A DNA stretch of 64,000 nt from Bacteroidota bacterium (GTDB taxonomy: Bacteria; Bacteroidota; Bacteroidia; B-17B0; Aurantibacillaceae). Position numbers and translations under genes: made by a program. The stretch lies in the NCBI GenBank assembly GCA_018267475.1, contig JAFDYI010000025.1, forward strand, positions 42,932 to 106,931. Reading direction: 5' to 3'. Shown here one piece after another: positions 23,366 through 32,906 of this stretch. The notes under the pieces were generated by a model. That model did not search any database and had not been told where the DNA came from. It was given only the letters and a program-made list of their open reading frames with translations. Each line of letters starts with the position of its first letter. Positions within the stretch are counted from its first letter, which is position 1.

Positions 23366-23734
23366 ATGAACAGTTCACCTATTGATTACCTGCCTATCGT
23401 TATCATGTTTATAGTAGCCGCAGGTTTTGTTGCCTTTACCATGTTTTTAACCCATGCTATCGGCCCAAAACGAAAAACAAAAATTAAACTGAACACCTTT
23501 GAGTGCGGTATCGAATCAAAAGAAAACGCATGGATGCCTTTTTCTATCAAGTATTTTTTGGTAGCCATTTTGTTTGTGTTGTTTGATATAGAAGTTATTT
23601 TTATGTACCCTTGGGCTGTAAACTTTAAAGAGTTAGGTTGGCTGGGTATTGTAGAAATGTTTTCTTTTGTAGCCTTGCTTTTAATCGGATTTTATTATAT
23701 GATAGCCAAGAAAGCATTAGTTTGGGAAGATTAA
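23366..23734 (+). CDS. nuoA: NADH-quinone oxidoreductase subunit A
   Basis: A 122-residue subunit of the membrane arm of complex I with three membrane helices. The conserved TFECGIESKENAWMPFSIKYFLVAILFVLFDIEVIFMYPW block includes the Cys-bearing loop (ECG) and the FDIE/EVIF acidic motif near the quinone channel. The length is normal. It is followed by nuoB after 29 bases. It starts a short three-gene nuo cluster that stops after nuoC. Confidence 0.96.
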   Translation: MNSSPIDYLPIVIMFIVAAGFVAFTMFLTHAIGPKRKTKIKLNTFECGIESKENAWMPFSIKYFLVAILFVLFDIEVIFMYPWAVNFKELGWLGIVEMFSFVALLLIGFYYMIAKKALVWED

Positions 23735-23763
23735 AAAAAACAGACCTTTGATAAACATAAAAA

Positions 23764-24327
23764 ATGAGTAAAGAAATTGCACACCGCACTAAATTAGAAA
23801 TGGCTAAAAGCCCCGATGGGCTTGAGGGACCTGGTTTTTTTGCTACCAAGCTAAACGATGTCATCGGGCTTGCCCGTGCCAACTCGCTATGGCCTCTGCC
23901 TTTTGCCACTTCGTGCTGCGGCATTGAGTTTATGGCTACTATGGCTTCGCATTACGATTTAGCCCGCTTTGGTATGGAGCGCCTCAGCTTTTCCCCACGC
24001 CAAGCCGATTTGCTTATGGTAATGGGCACCATCGCTAAAAAAATGGGTCCTACCCTGCGCCAAGTATATGAACAAATGGCCGAACCCCGTTGGGTGCTGT
24101 GCATGGGTGCCTGCGCCAGCAGCGGCGGTATTTTTGACAGCTATAGCGTACTGCAAGGCATAGACCGGATTATTCCGGTAGATGTGTATATACCCGGCTG
24201 CCCACCCCGCCCCGAACAAGTAATAGAAGGCATCTTAAAAATTCAAGAGTTGGTAAAAAATGAAGATGGCCGCCGCCGCCACTCGCCTGAATACAAACGT
24301 TTACTAAACTCCTACGGAATAGAATAA
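23764..24327 (+). CDS. nuoB: NADH-quinone oxidoreductase subunit B
   Basis: A 187-residue peripheral subunit that holds the terminal iron-sulfur cluster N2, the electron donor to quinone. The four ligands are visible: the tandem Cys51-Cys52 in TSCCGIEFMA, Cys117 in CMGACASSGG and Cys146 in YIPGCPPRPE. Length and motif order match NuoB of other Bacteroidota. It is 7 bases from nuoC. Confidence 0.97.
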   Translation: MSKEIAHRTKLEMAKSPDGLEGPGFFATKLNDVIGLARANSLWPLPFATSCCGIEFMATMASHYDLARFGMERLSFSPRQADLLMVMGTIAKKMGPTLRQVYEQMAEPRWVLCMGACASSGGIFDSYSVLQGIDRIIPVDVYIPGCPPRPEQVIEGILKIQELVKNEDGRRRHSPEYKRLLNSYGIE

Positions 24328-24334
24328 AAACATC

Positions 24335-24838
24335 ATGAACCAAGAAGAATTACTAAATACCATTAACCAAAAACTGCACGAACAGTTTCATGGAAGTATT
24401 GAAAAAGCAGAAGTGTTGTATGATTTCCCGGTGTTTACCATCAATAAAGAAAAAATACACGAGGTATTGGCCTTTTTAAAACAAGATGCAGACCTAAACT
24501 TTCACTTTCTTACCGACCTTACCGGGGTGCAAACCGAAGATGAAAAACACTTAGGCGCCATCTACCACCTGCACAACATGCAGAAAAACTACCGCATACG
24601 CGTAAAAACATTTTTCCCTATAAACCATCCAGAAATACCTACTGCTACTAACCTGTGGGACGGTGCTAACTGGATGGAACGCGAAACCTACGATAATTTC
24701 GGCATTAAATTTACAGGGCACCCCAACCTAAAACGAATTTTAAATGTGGACGAAATGGATATTTTCCCTATGAGAAAAGAATATCCTATGGAAGACCAAA
24801 CCCGTGAAGATAAAGACAACAAAATGTTTGGACGATAA
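24335..24838 (+). CDS. nuoC: NADH-quinone oxidoreductase subunit C
   Basis: A 167-residue 30-kDa-type subunit of the peripheral arm. The family signature is clear in ERETYDNFGIKFTGHPNLKRI, and the protein ends with the usual RKEYPMEDQTREDKDNKMFGR tail. It is not fused to NuoD. Unusually, nuoD does not follow; the next gene is rpoN on the opposite strand 146 bases away. The remaining complex I genes must be elsewhere in the genome. Confidence 0.96.
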   Translation: MNQEELLNTINQKLHEQFHGSIEKAEVLYDFPVFTINKEKIHEVLAFLKQDADLNFHFLTDLTGVQTEDEKHLGAIYHLHNMQKNYRIRVKTFFPINHPEIPTATNLWDGANWMERETYDNFGIKFTGHPNLKRILNVDEMDIFPMRKEYPMEDQTREDKDNKMFGR

Positions 24839-24984
24839 TTCTTTTTTTTGTTTTCATAACAAACACCCGTTATGAGCAAAAACTAAATAATGCCAAAATG
24901 AATAAATAATGAGTTGTTATTCGTTCGCTTTGAAGTTAAATATATCGTTTGGGCGCAACTAAAATACATTCAGCAACCCCTTGT

Positions 24985-26472
24985 TTATATTTGCTTACGC
25001 ATACGTGCTACCGGAATATCAAGCTGTTCGCGGTATTTTGCTATGGTGCGGCGTGCTATATTATAGCCTTTTTCTTTTAGCATTTTACCCAACGCATCAT
25101 CTGTTAGGGGGTGTCTCTTGTCTTCGGTGTGGATAAAATCAGAAAGTATTTTTTTTACTTCGCGCGAAGAAACCTCTTCGCCGCTTTCCGTACTCAATGA
25201 TTCTGAAAAGAAAAATTTTAAAGGAAAGGTACCAAAAGGTGTCGTAATATATTTGCTGTTAGCTACTCTGGAAATAGTGGAGATATCCAGCCCTACTTTT
25301 TCAGCAATATCTTTCAGTATCATGGGTTTTAATTTGGTTTCATCACCCGATAAAAAGTATTCTTTTTGGTATTTCATAATAGCGTTCATAGCTATCAATA
25401 AGGTTTGTTTGCGTTGCAGCAGCGCATCAATAAACCACTGGGCATTTTCAATTTTATTTTTTATAAACCCCGATGCTTCTTTTGCCGTTTTATCTTTTTC
25501 TTTATTGTATCGGGTAAGCATTTCTAGGTAGTCGTCGCTTATTTTTAGGTCGGGCAAGTTGCGAGAGGTGAGAGCCAGTTCTAATTCTCCATCGGTATTG
25601 CTGAGTACAAAATCCGGAATAATCTCTTGCACGTTTTCGGCGGCTTGCCCCGATGTGCTGCCCGGCTTGGGGTTTAGCTTGGTAATTTCGTGTAAGGCTT
25701 CTTTTAAATCTTCTTCACTGATAGCCAGTTTTCGGATAATTTTTTCGTAATGTTTTTTTGAAAACTCATCCATACAATTTTTTACTATGTCAATAGCGTG
25801 ATGAATTTCGCGGGTTTTGTTGGGGTGTCGTTCTAATTGTAAGAGTAAGCACTCTTGTAAGTTTCGGGCGGCAATGCCGGCGGGATCCAGGCTTTGAAGC
25901 GTGTGTATCAGCGTTTCCACCTCGGCATCGGTAGCAGTGATATTTTGAGTAAAGGCCAAATCATCTACCAACGAATGGGTATCGCGCCTGATGTAGCCGT
26001 CGTCTTCAATGCAACCAATAAGGTATAAACCTATAATGTATTGCGTTTCGGATAAATCAAGTAAGCCCAATTGTTCTTCCAGCACATCATGAAAATCCAT
26101 ACCGTCTTTTATAGGTATTTCTCTTGTTTCACTATCTTTTCCGCTATTGTTTATTTGATATTTAAAATCAGAAAATTCATCTTCGTCCACATAATCTTCG
26201 TACGCAATGTCATCGTTTTGCCGGCTGTTTTCTTCTGCCTCACTGCTTTCGTGATCGTTTTCTTCCGAAGTAAAATCGGTATTATCTTCTCCCGAAAAAT
26301 CATCTTCGGTTTGATGTTCGTTTTCTTCTTCTAAAGCCGGGTTTTCTTCCAATTCTTCTTTAATGCGTTGTTCAAGGGCAATAATAGGAAGCTGTATCAG
26401 TTTCATCAACTGAATTTGTTGAGGAGAAAGTTTTTGTTGCAGTTTTAGTTGCTGCGATTGTTTTAATGCCAT
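24985..26472 (-). CDS. rpoN: RNA polymerase sigma-54 factor
   Basis: A 495-residue alternative sigma factor. The N-terminal region I (QSQQLKLQQKLSPQQIQLMKLIQLP) contacts activators and core polymerase, followed by a long acidic region II (rich in Glu and Asp, about residues 45-110), the core-binding domain and the C-terminal DNA-binding part ending in the RpoN box ARRTIAKYREQL. It directs activator-dependent transcription from -24/-12 promoters. It is transcribed toward nuoC and diverges from the polysialyltransferase-like gene. A TACCTTTA box 14 bases before the ATG is its likely vegetative promoter. Confidence 0.97.
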   Translation of the reverse strand: MALKQSQQLKLQQKLSPQQIQLMKLIQLPIIALEQRIKEELEENPALEEENEHQTEDDFSGEDNTDFTSEENDHESSEAEENSRQNDDIAYEDYVDEDEFSDFKYQINNSGKDSETREIPIKDGMDFHDVLEEQLGLLDLSETQYIIGLYLIGCIEDDGYIRRDTHSLVDDLAFTQNITATDAEVETLIHTLQSLDPAGIAARNLQECLLLQLERHPNKTREIHHAIDIVKNCMDEFSKKHYEKIIRKLAISEEDLKEALHEITKLNPKPGSTSGQAAENVQEIIPDFVLSNTDGELELALTSRNLPDLKISDDYLEMLTRYNKEKDKTAKEASGFIKNKIENAQWFIDALLQRKQTLLIAMNAIMKYQKEYFLSGDETKLKPMILKDIAEKVGLDISTISRVANSKYITTPFGTFPLKFFFSESLSTESGEEVSSREVKKILSDFIHTEDKRHPLTDDALGKMLKEKGYNIARRTIAKYREQLDIPVARMRKQI

Positions 26473-26485
26473 AATAATATGGCTC

Positions 26486-26493
26486 TAAAGGTA
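26486..26493 (-). promoter_or_regulatory. -7 box of rpoN
   Basis: On the minus strand this reads TACCTTTA (seven of eight to TAnnTTTG). The predicted start near 26481 leaves a leader of about 9 nt. Confidence 0.5.
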
Positions 26494-26533
26494 CAAATTA
26501 CTATTTTTAGCCTCAAATTATTTTATCAAACGC

Positions 26534-27667
26534 ATGACGCGCATTTTTGTAAGCACTTCGCACATCTGTACTTTGTATATGATATTGTATGCCCAACAAA
26601 CTAATAAAGGCGCATACCGCGACGTACTGCTGCTGGATACACCGCCCAAAAAAGCTTCCTTAAAAAAACTACTTTTTGACACAAAAAAAATATACGCATG
26701 GCACGATATAATAGATTTGTCGCCCACCTTGCCCGAAGAAACCGATTTTGAAGTAAGTACCCGAAAAGCCCTTACCAGAAAATGGAAAAACGTTTTTTTT
26801 ATCCGCCCTTTTTATCAATTTTTATTGAAAAAATACGTACAAAAAGAAGACAAAAAAATACAGCAAAAGTTACAAAAAATTTTTATAGAACCGGCCTCCG
26901 TTGTTGAACTTAACCTGCTTACTCAAACGGTAATAAACGCCAATTTAATGCAGGTATTTCCAAAGGCGCAAGTACATTACTTTGAGCACGGCATGGGCGA
27001 TTATTTTTTTATACAACAACTGCCCGCTAAAAAATTTTACTGCGTATTTGCCCAGCGATTCCGAGAGCATTTACAAAACACAGGCCAAGCCTTTGATTAC
27101 GTATATACCCTGGATACTCATTCTTTTCCGGCTTTGGCCAAACAAATTGTAGAAAACGATACCCTTACCGCAACGCCCCCTTTTTTGAGCGATGAAAAAT
27201 TAGTGCTTATTTTGATGGAAAGCGTACAAATGTACCAGGTACCCGATGTTTTTTATACGGATTATATAGATTTATGTGTGTCCAAAATAGCGCAACCCAA
27301 AGAGTACACCTATATATTAAAGCCACACCCTTTTCAAACCAAGCAATCGCTCGAAATATCTAAAAAACATTTTCAACAACTTGGTTTAAAAACAACGGTG
27401 TTAGAAAGTACAAAAAGCGCCTCCTACAGTGCTGAAGTGCTTTACAGTCTTTGGCAAGAGCAAACCTATTATGTGTTTAGCGTGTTTTCATCGGCTTTGT
27501 ATTATATTTCAAAATTGTATTACAACGACCGCACACAGTTTTGCTACGCCTATCGTTTTTTTAAACAATATATAGATAAAGCGCCCGAGCAGTATGTTCG
27601 TTTTTTTAAAGGGCTGGAAGATCCCATAAAAAAGGTAGTCAGCGAAAACGCAACCGACATCTCTTAA
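26534..27667 (+). CDS. putative polysialyltransferase-like glycosyltransferase
   Basis: A 377-residue protein without signal peptide. The features that suggest a GT-B sialyl- or polysialyltransferase-type fold are HYFEHGMGDYF (residues about 147-157), YILKPHPFQ (about 257-265) and the late motif SVFSSALYYISKLY, in the order seen in bacterial polysialyltransferases: an E-G loop, a KPHP motif and a final S-S motif before the last helices. The enzyme would transfer a sugar from a nucleotide donor, possibly CMP-linked, to a surface glycan. No sialic acid synthesis genes are nearby, so the donor is unknown. The family call is from motif memory, not from a search. Confidence 0.55.
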   Translation: MTRIFVSTSHICTLYMILYAQQTNKGAYRDVLLLDTPPKKASLKKLLFDTKKIYAWHDIIDLSPTLPEETDFEVSTRKALTRKWKNVFFIRPFYQFLLKKYVQKEDKKIQQKLQKIFIEPASVVELNLLTQTVINANLMQVFPKAQVHYFEHGMGDYFFIQQLPAKKFYCVFAQRFREHLQNTGQAFDYVYTLDTHSFPALAKQIVENDTLTATPPFLSDEKLVLILMESVQMYQVPDVFYTDYIDLCVSKIAQPKEYTYILKPHPFQTKQSLEISKKHFQQLGLKTTVLESTKSASYSAEVLYSLWQEQTYYVFSVFSSALYYISKLYYNDRTQFCYAYRFFKQYIDKAPEQYVRFFKGLEDPIKKVVSENATDIS

Positions 27668-27827
27668 ATAAGGTACTGCTTTTAACCCAACCCTAAACTT
27701 TTTGTTAAAAAAAGAAGACTGCGCCGCCTCAAACACCCCTTTTTTTAGGCTAAATACCTACTTTTAGACGAATGTGCTTTTTTTATTGATATTTTTTTCT
27801 AATTTTACCCCAATAAATTTCTTTGTT

Positions 27828-30800
27828 ATGAAAAAAATAATTACAACTTCGTTTTTAGCCCTGCTTTGCAGTGGCTCTTTGTTAGCTCAAGGTCCTTTTT
27901 ATTTAAAAGCTACGGGAAGCATAACAACTCTTACTAGTTGGGGGATAAATACTGATGGTTCAGGAACAAATCCAACAAGTTTTACCTCTGCTAACACCGT
28001 GTGGAACATAAGAAACAGAGCGCCTTTCGTATTAAATGTGATTTTTACGGTTGCCCCTACAGCTACTGTAAACATAGGAGATGGCTCTACGGCTATAACT
28101 TTATCTGTAACAAGTGGGGCGGGTGGAATTAAAAGTGCTGCTAATCCACCTCCTCTTATTAACTTAAATGCCAATGCCACTTTTGTTGTAACAACACCGG
28201 GTTACACAACTCAAACTAATTTTACGAACTTCTCTTGCAATGCCAACAGCACCTTTCAGTATAATAGTCTTTCTTCGGCAACTACTGTTCAATCAATTAC
28301 TTATGGAAACCTTACTATTTCCAAAAGTTGCGTAATCGTTCCAAACGGAAATATAACGGTAAATGGAACCTTGGCTTTAAATTCAGGGGCGACGCTTAAT
28401 ATGACTCAATCAGCAGCATTAACTACTTATGGAAATATTACCGGTACGGGGAATTTAGACGCAAACAGTACCTCTCAGTTATATCTTCTAGGGGGAAGCG
28501 GTTCAAGTATAGGGACAGTAAATTTTGCTGCAGGTGGAAATACTCTTGGTATGTTTGATGTACAATTTAATACAGCAGCTACCTCGGTAACATTAGGTTC
28601 GAGTATCTTTATAAACGACGGTGGTACCGGATCTGGCAGTAATTTGCTTCAGAATATGGGGGGTATTAATTTAAATGGAAACAGCATCACATGCGACTCT
28701 TCATGCACTGTAGCACTTCCGTCTGATAATGTTAGTGGGGTTATTACAGGATCTTCTACTTCCAAATTAATTTTTAATGGCCCTGTTGCAGGAGGTAATG
28801 TTTCAGGTAATTTATGCATGGATCAAACTAGCAATACTACAAAAATGTTAAGCACCCTTATTTTAAATAGTACGGGAAGTACCCTTTCTGTAGTTGATCC
28901 GTTGAATATAACAGACAGTATTTGCCCTACTGCTGGCACTATTGATGCTTCTGGTACTACTTTAACCTTAATAGCCGACCAAACTACGGTAGGTCGTACA
29001 GGAAGAATTGGCGTAGTAAGTGGCACCTTTAATATAGGAACTTTTATATCGCAAGTGTATCACTCGCCTAATACCAACAACACCGACTGGCGCTTAATAG
29101 GAGTGGCTGGCGCATCGGGTGTACCTTTTTCTCAATGGAATGCGGCTTCTACCGGAGGCACGGGCGTAATACCGATGTCTTGCCCCACCTGCCCATATAC
29201 TACCGTAAGCGGACAAGCTTTTTCATCTATTACTACATACGACGAACCGACAGGGAACTATCCTGATATTACCTACGGCTCTAATATAGCAGTGGGTACC
29301 GGTTATTGGGTTTACATGGGCACTACTTCTCCCAGCACGGCCTCCGCTCCTTTACTAATAAGCGTTACAGGCACTCCGGTAATGGGCAATGTATCTGTAC
29401 CGCTTACCAGCTCCGGCTCAGGTGCTGACCAAGGTTATAACCTAGTAGCAAACCCTTATGCTTCTACCATTTCTTTTACGAAATTACGGGCGCTTAATCC
29501 GGCCATAAATAATAGTTGGTTTACCTATAGCCCTGCTATTGGAGACAACGCCGGTTATGCAGGAGGCATTTCAACACCCGGATATTCTCATGGTGGTTCC
29601 GGAATTGATGACATTATACCCGCGGGTATGGGCTTTTTTGCAAACACTAGTGTGGCCACTACTTTAGTGTTTCAAGAAAGTGTAAAAGCAACTGGAAATA
29701 ATGAAGTTCTATTAAGAACAGCGAATACAAATACAGTCCCTATGACTTATTTTAGAATGCAAGTAACCAATCCTTCTACCAACATAATGAATGAAAGCGT
29801 GGTTAGACTAGAAGCTAATGCAACCACAGGCTTTGACCCAAATTACGATTTACCCGATATGACCTCTAGGACACCGGGTTTATTACAAATAGGAACCTCC
29901 TCTTTAGGAGATTGGTACACCATAAACAGTTTGCCCAACAACCAATCCAGTTACTCCATTCCGGTGCGCATTACTTGTGGCACTACAGGTTCGTATCAAT
30001 TTAATACTGCCGATATGCAACGCATGCCGTCAGGCGCTTGCATCATGCTGCACGATAACTACACCAATACCAATTACGATTTGCGTGCAGGCTCTTTTAA
30101 CCTTACTATTAACGATACCGAAAAAGTGGCCCGTTTTACCTTAAACATCAACATCAACAACAATCTTACCATTGCCAGCAGCAACCAAGCTCCTACTTGC
30201 CCCAAAGCAAGTAATGGTTTCATTATAGCTAACGTACAGGGTTCCGGCACTTACAATTATTACTGGAAAGATTCAGCTAGCACGATCATAAAAACTACAC
30301 TAAACCGCACCGGGGCAGATACTTTATCTAATATAAAAGCGGGTAACTACCAAGTGGAAGCAAGTATTAACGGTACTTGTAGCAATGCCTCACAAAACAT
30401 AACCATCCAAGCTCTTAACTATGTAACATCTGCTTTTGTACCATCTTCTGTACGCGATTCACTTATTGGTGATACCGCAGCTACTATCACATTTACTAAC
30501 AACAGCGCTTATGCTACTCAATACCTTTGGGATTTTGGAGACGGTCAAAACAGTTCTTTAGTGAATCCCCCTCATACTTATACCTATCGCGGAATATTTA
30601 ATGTAAAACTGTATGCCATCAATGCATCTTGTAATGATACGGCTATGTATTCAAAATATGTTCGTATTGATACCCTTAAAGTAAAAAGCTCCGCTACCGG
30701 CATCGCCTCCTTACAATCTAACAACAATATGCGCATAAGCCGCGACAACCAAGGTTATTACGTACAATTTGATTACCAAAATGCTGTAGATGCCACTATT

Positions 30801-30968
30801 TCAGTACAAAACCTACTAGGACAAAAAGTAGTGGGCGATGTGTTTCAACGCCAGGTTACTACCGAAAAAGCCTACATAAACTTAGGCAACAGCGATAACA
30901 ACGTGTTGATTATTTATGTAACCAACTCGCGCGGCGAAAGAATATATCAAAAAATCATTAACCTATAA
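27828..30968 (+). CDS. large secreted surface protein with PKD domain and T9SS-type C-terminus
   Basis: About 1046 residues from the ATG at 27828 (MKKIITTSFLALLCSGSLLAQ), which gives a standard signal peptide; an upstream in-frame ATG at 27774 adds a poor extension. The first 400 residues are Thr/Ser/Gly-rich beta-solenoid-like repeats, followed by a region with VPFSQWNAA and GYNLVANPYASTI typical of Bacteroidota surface proteins. A PKD domain (YLWDFGDGQNSSLVNPPHTYTYRGIFNVKL) lies near residue 900. The C-terminus (ISVQNLLGQKV ... NVLIIYVTNSRGERIYQKIINL) looks like a T9SS sorting domain. It is probably an adhesin or matrix protein. A strong terminator follows. Confidence 0.82.
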   Translation: MKKIITTSFLALLCSGSLLAQGPFYLKATGSITTLTSWGINTDGSGTNPTSFTSANTVWNIRNRAPFVLNVIFTVAPTATVNIGDGSTAITLSVTSGAGGIKSAANPPPLINLNANATFVVTTPGYTTQTNFTNFSCNANSTFQYNSLSSATTVQSITYGNLTISKSCVIVPNGNITVNGTLALNSGATLNMTQSAALTTYGNITGTGNLDANSTSQLYLLGGSGSSIGTVNFAAGGNTLGMFDVQFNTAATSVTLGSSIFINDGGTGSGSNLLQNMGGINLNGNSITCDSSCTVALPSDNVSGVITGSSTSKLIFNGPVAGGNVSGNLCMDQTSNTTKMLSTLILNSTGSTLSVVDPLNITDSICPTAGTIDASGTTLTLIADQTTVGRTGRIGVVSGTFNIGTFISQVYHSPNTNNTDWRLIGVAGASGVPFSQWNAASTGGTGVIPMSCPTCPYTTVSGQAFSSITTYDEPTGNYPDITYGSNIAVGTGYWVYMGTTSPSTASAPLLISVTGTPVMGNVSVPLTSSGSGADQGYNLVANPYASTISFTKLRALNPAINNSWFTYSPAIGDNAGYAGGISTPGYSHGGSGIDDIIPAGMGFFANTSVATTLVFQESVKATGNNEVLLRTANTNTVPMTYFRMQVTNPSTNIMNESVVRLEANATTGFDPNYDLPDMTSRTPGLLQIGTSSLGDWYTINSLPNNQSSYSIPVRITCGTTGSYQFNTADMQRMPSGACIMLHDNYTNTNYDLRAGSFNLTINDTEKVARFTLNININNNLTIASSNQAPTCPKASNGFIIANVQGSGTYNYYWKDSASTIIKTTLNRTGADTLSNIKAGNYQVEASINGTCSNASQNITIQALNYVTSAFVPSSVRDSLIGDTAATITFTNNSAYATQYLWDFGDGQNSSLVNPPHTYTYRGIFNVKLYAINASCNDTAMYSKYVRIDTLKVKSSATGIASLQSNNNMRISRDNQGYYVQFDYQNAVDATISVQNLLGQKVVGDVFQRQVTTEKAYINLGNSDNNVLIIYVTNSRGERIYQKIINL

Positions 30969-30988
30969 CTCAACGAAAAAACACGGAA

Positions 30989-31028
30989 TACAAAAGCCTC
31001 GTAATTACGAGGCTTTTGTATTTTTTTT
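30989..31028 (+). terminator. strong intrinsic terminator
   Basis: Bases 30989-31020 form a perfect 32-bp palindrome: the first half ends in GCCTCGTAA and the second begins TTACGAGGC. Eight T residues follow at 31021-31028. It ends the surface-protein message and insulates the transhydrogenase genes. Confidence 0.9.
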
Positions 31029-31047
31029 GCTATATGCCGTAAAAATG

Positions 31048-31055
31048 TACCTTTG
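31048..31055 (+). promoter_or_regulatory. -7 box of the transhydrogenase genes
   Basis: TACCTTTG is an exact match. The predicted start near 31060 is 16 bases before the ATG at 31076, showing that the unit begins at pntAB with no alpha-1 gene before it. Confidence 0.7.
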
Positions 31056-31075
31056 AACATTCAAAACAAAAAACT

Positions 31076-31381
31076 ATGGAACAAATTTTAAACTTTATTA
31101 GCACGAACCGCGAAATGATATACTTTGTAGTACTCTCTATTTTTGTAGGAGTAGAAGTAATTGGCGGCGTACCCACCGTGCTGCACACTCCATTAATGAG
31201 CGGAGCCAACGCCATACACGGCGTAGTAATAGTAGGGGCTATATACGTAATGCTAAAAGTAGATGTGAGCAATACCCTTGCTTTAGTTCTGGGATTTTTA
31301 GCTGTATTGCTGGGAACCCTAAACGTAGTAGGCGGCTTTGTAGTAACCGACCGCATGCTAGAAATGTTTAAGAAAAAATAA
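31076..31381 (+). CDS. pntAB: NAD(P) transhydrogenase alpha subunit, membrane part
   Basis: A 101-residue protein corresponding to the C-terminal membrane segment of PntA (alpha-2), with about three helices. The conserved segments GVEVIGGVPTVLHTPLMSGANAIHGVVIVGAI and GTLNVVGGFVVTDRML identify it. With PntB it forms the proton channel that couples hydride transfer between NADH and NADP+ to proton movement. The separate alpha-1 subunit with the NAD-binding domain is normally encoded just upstream in three-gene clusters; here a terminator and an own promoter are found instead, so alpha-1 must be elsewhere or missing. Confidence 0.95.
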   Translation: MEQILNFISTNREMIYFVVLSIFVGVEVIGGVPTVLHTPLMSGANAIHGVVIVGAIYVMLKVDVSNTLALVLGFLAVLLGTLNVVGGFVVTDRMLEMFKKK

Positions 31382-31426
31382 AAACACCTTATTCAAAAAA
31401 GTAAACTAACTTGTAAATACAAAAAT

Positions 31427-32893
31427 ATGCAACAAAGTATTCTTGAAATTAGCTACCTCATTGGCTCCATCACGTTTATTGTAGGCCTAAAAATGATGGG
31501 AAACGCTAAAACAGCCCGCAAAGGCAACCTCATTGGCGCAGCCGGCATGACTATAGCCATATTAGGCACTATCTTTTTAAACGAAGGCAAGGTAAGCGGC
31601 TTGATTTATGGTTTAATTTTTGGCGCCATAGCCTTAGGGACCATTATTGGCTGGCTAACCGCAAAAAAAGTACAAATGACCAAAATGCCCGAACTGGTTT
31701 CTATGTTTAACGGCATGGGAGGGGCTTGTGCAGCCCTAATATCTTTAATAGAGTTTAACCACTACGTTCATACTGAATTTCCCAAACTTGCATTTTTGGG
31801 TATGATGACAGGAGAATTTCATCCGCCTCATGGTTTTTTATTAGCCATTTTTGCGGGCTTAGTTATTGGCAGTATTTCTTTCTCGGGCTCGGTTATTGCT
31901 TATTTAAAACTAAACGGCACGATGAACAAACCGCTGCGTTTGCCTGCTTACAACATCATAAACTTAATAGTGCTGCTGGCTACCTTGGGTTTTTTAGCTC
32001 TTATGGTGTACTACGGCGGCGTAAAACTAGATAGGCCTACGATGATGCCCAATGGCTCTATGGTGTATATACTGCTTGCCTTAGCGCTTCTATACGGGGT
32101 ATTATTTACCGTACCTATTGGCGGAGCCGATATGCCTGTAGTTATATCGCTACTTAATTCTTTTACCGGACTGGCTGCCGCTTTTGGCGGTTTTTTGTAC
32201 GACAATAAAGTAATGCTTACCGGAGGTATTTTAGTAGGCAGTGCCGGCACGCTTTTAACCGTTGTTATGTGCAAAGCCATGAATCGCTCTTTGGGTAGTG
32301 TTATTTTTGGCGCCTTTGGCGGAGGCTCGGCTGCCGCAGGAAACGCTGCTGAAGTAACAGGCTCTATAAAAGACATACAAGTATCCGACTTAGCCGTTAT
32401 GATGAATTACTCTAAAAAAGTAGTAATTGTACCCGGCTATGGTTTAGCGGTAGCGCAAGCCCAACATATTATTCACGAACTAGAATTGCTTTTAGAAGAG
32501 CGCGGCGTAGAAGTAAAATATGCCATACACCCGGTGGCAGGCCGTATGCCGGGGCACATGAACGTATTGTTAGCAGAGAGCAACGTATCCTACGATAAGT
32601 TAGTGGAGATGGAAGACATTAACCCTGAGTTTGAACAAACCGATGTAGTGCTGGTAGTGGGTGCCAACGATGTGGTAAACCCCGCCGCTAAAACAGATCC
32701 CTCATCGCCTATTTACGGCATGCCTATTTTAGAAGTAGATAAAGCCAAAAATATTATTGTAAACAAACGAAGCATGAGCGCGGGTTACGCCGGTATTGAC
32801 AACTTATTGTTTTACGACCCCAAATGCTCTATGTTTTTTGGCGATGCAAAAAAAGCCCTTACCGAATTGGTAGCCGAGCTAAAAACCATGTAA
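31427..32893 (+). CDS. pntB: NAD(P) transhydrogenase beta subunit
   Basis: A 488-residue protein with an N-terminal membrane domain of eight to nine helices (to about residue 300) and a C-terminal NADP(H)-binding domain. The latter shows VVIVPGYGLAVAQAQH, IHPVAGRMPGHMNVLLAESNV, LVVGANDVVNPAA and VNKRSMSAGYAGIDNLLFY, all typical of PntB. It supplies NADPH from NADH using the proton gradient. It is 45 bases downstream of pntAB and probably co-transcribed with it. Confidence 0.96.
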   Translation: MQQSILEISYLIGSITFIVGLKMMGNAKTARKGNLIGAAGMTIAILGTIFLNEGKVSGLIYGLIFGAIALGTIIGWLTAKKVQMTKMPELVSMFNGMGGACAALISLIEFNHYVHTEFPKLAFLGMMTGEFHPPHGFLLAIFAGLVIGSISFSGSVIAYLKLNGTMNKPLRLPAYNIINLIVLLATLGFLALMVYYGGVKLDRPTMMPNGSMVYILLALALLYGVLFTVPIGGADMPVVISLLNSFTGLAAAFGGFLYDNKVMLTGGILVGSAGTLLTVVMCKAMNRSLGSVIFGAFGGGSAAAGNAAEVTGSIKDIQVSDLAVMMNYSKKVVIVPGYGLAVAQAQHIIHELELLLEERGVEVKYAIHPVAGRMPGHMNVLLAESNVSYDKLVEMEDINPEFEQTDVVLVVGANDVVNPAAKTDPSSPIYGMPILEVDKAKNIIVNKRSMSAGYAGIDNLLFYDPKCSMFFGDAKKALTELVAELKTM

Positions 32894-32906
32894 AAAGAAA
32901 TTCGGT

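Noticed and set aside
24850..24880. CATAAC/GTTATG hairpin after nuoC
   Set aside because: Only a 6-bp AT-rich stem with an 8-nt loop; too weak to call as a terminator.
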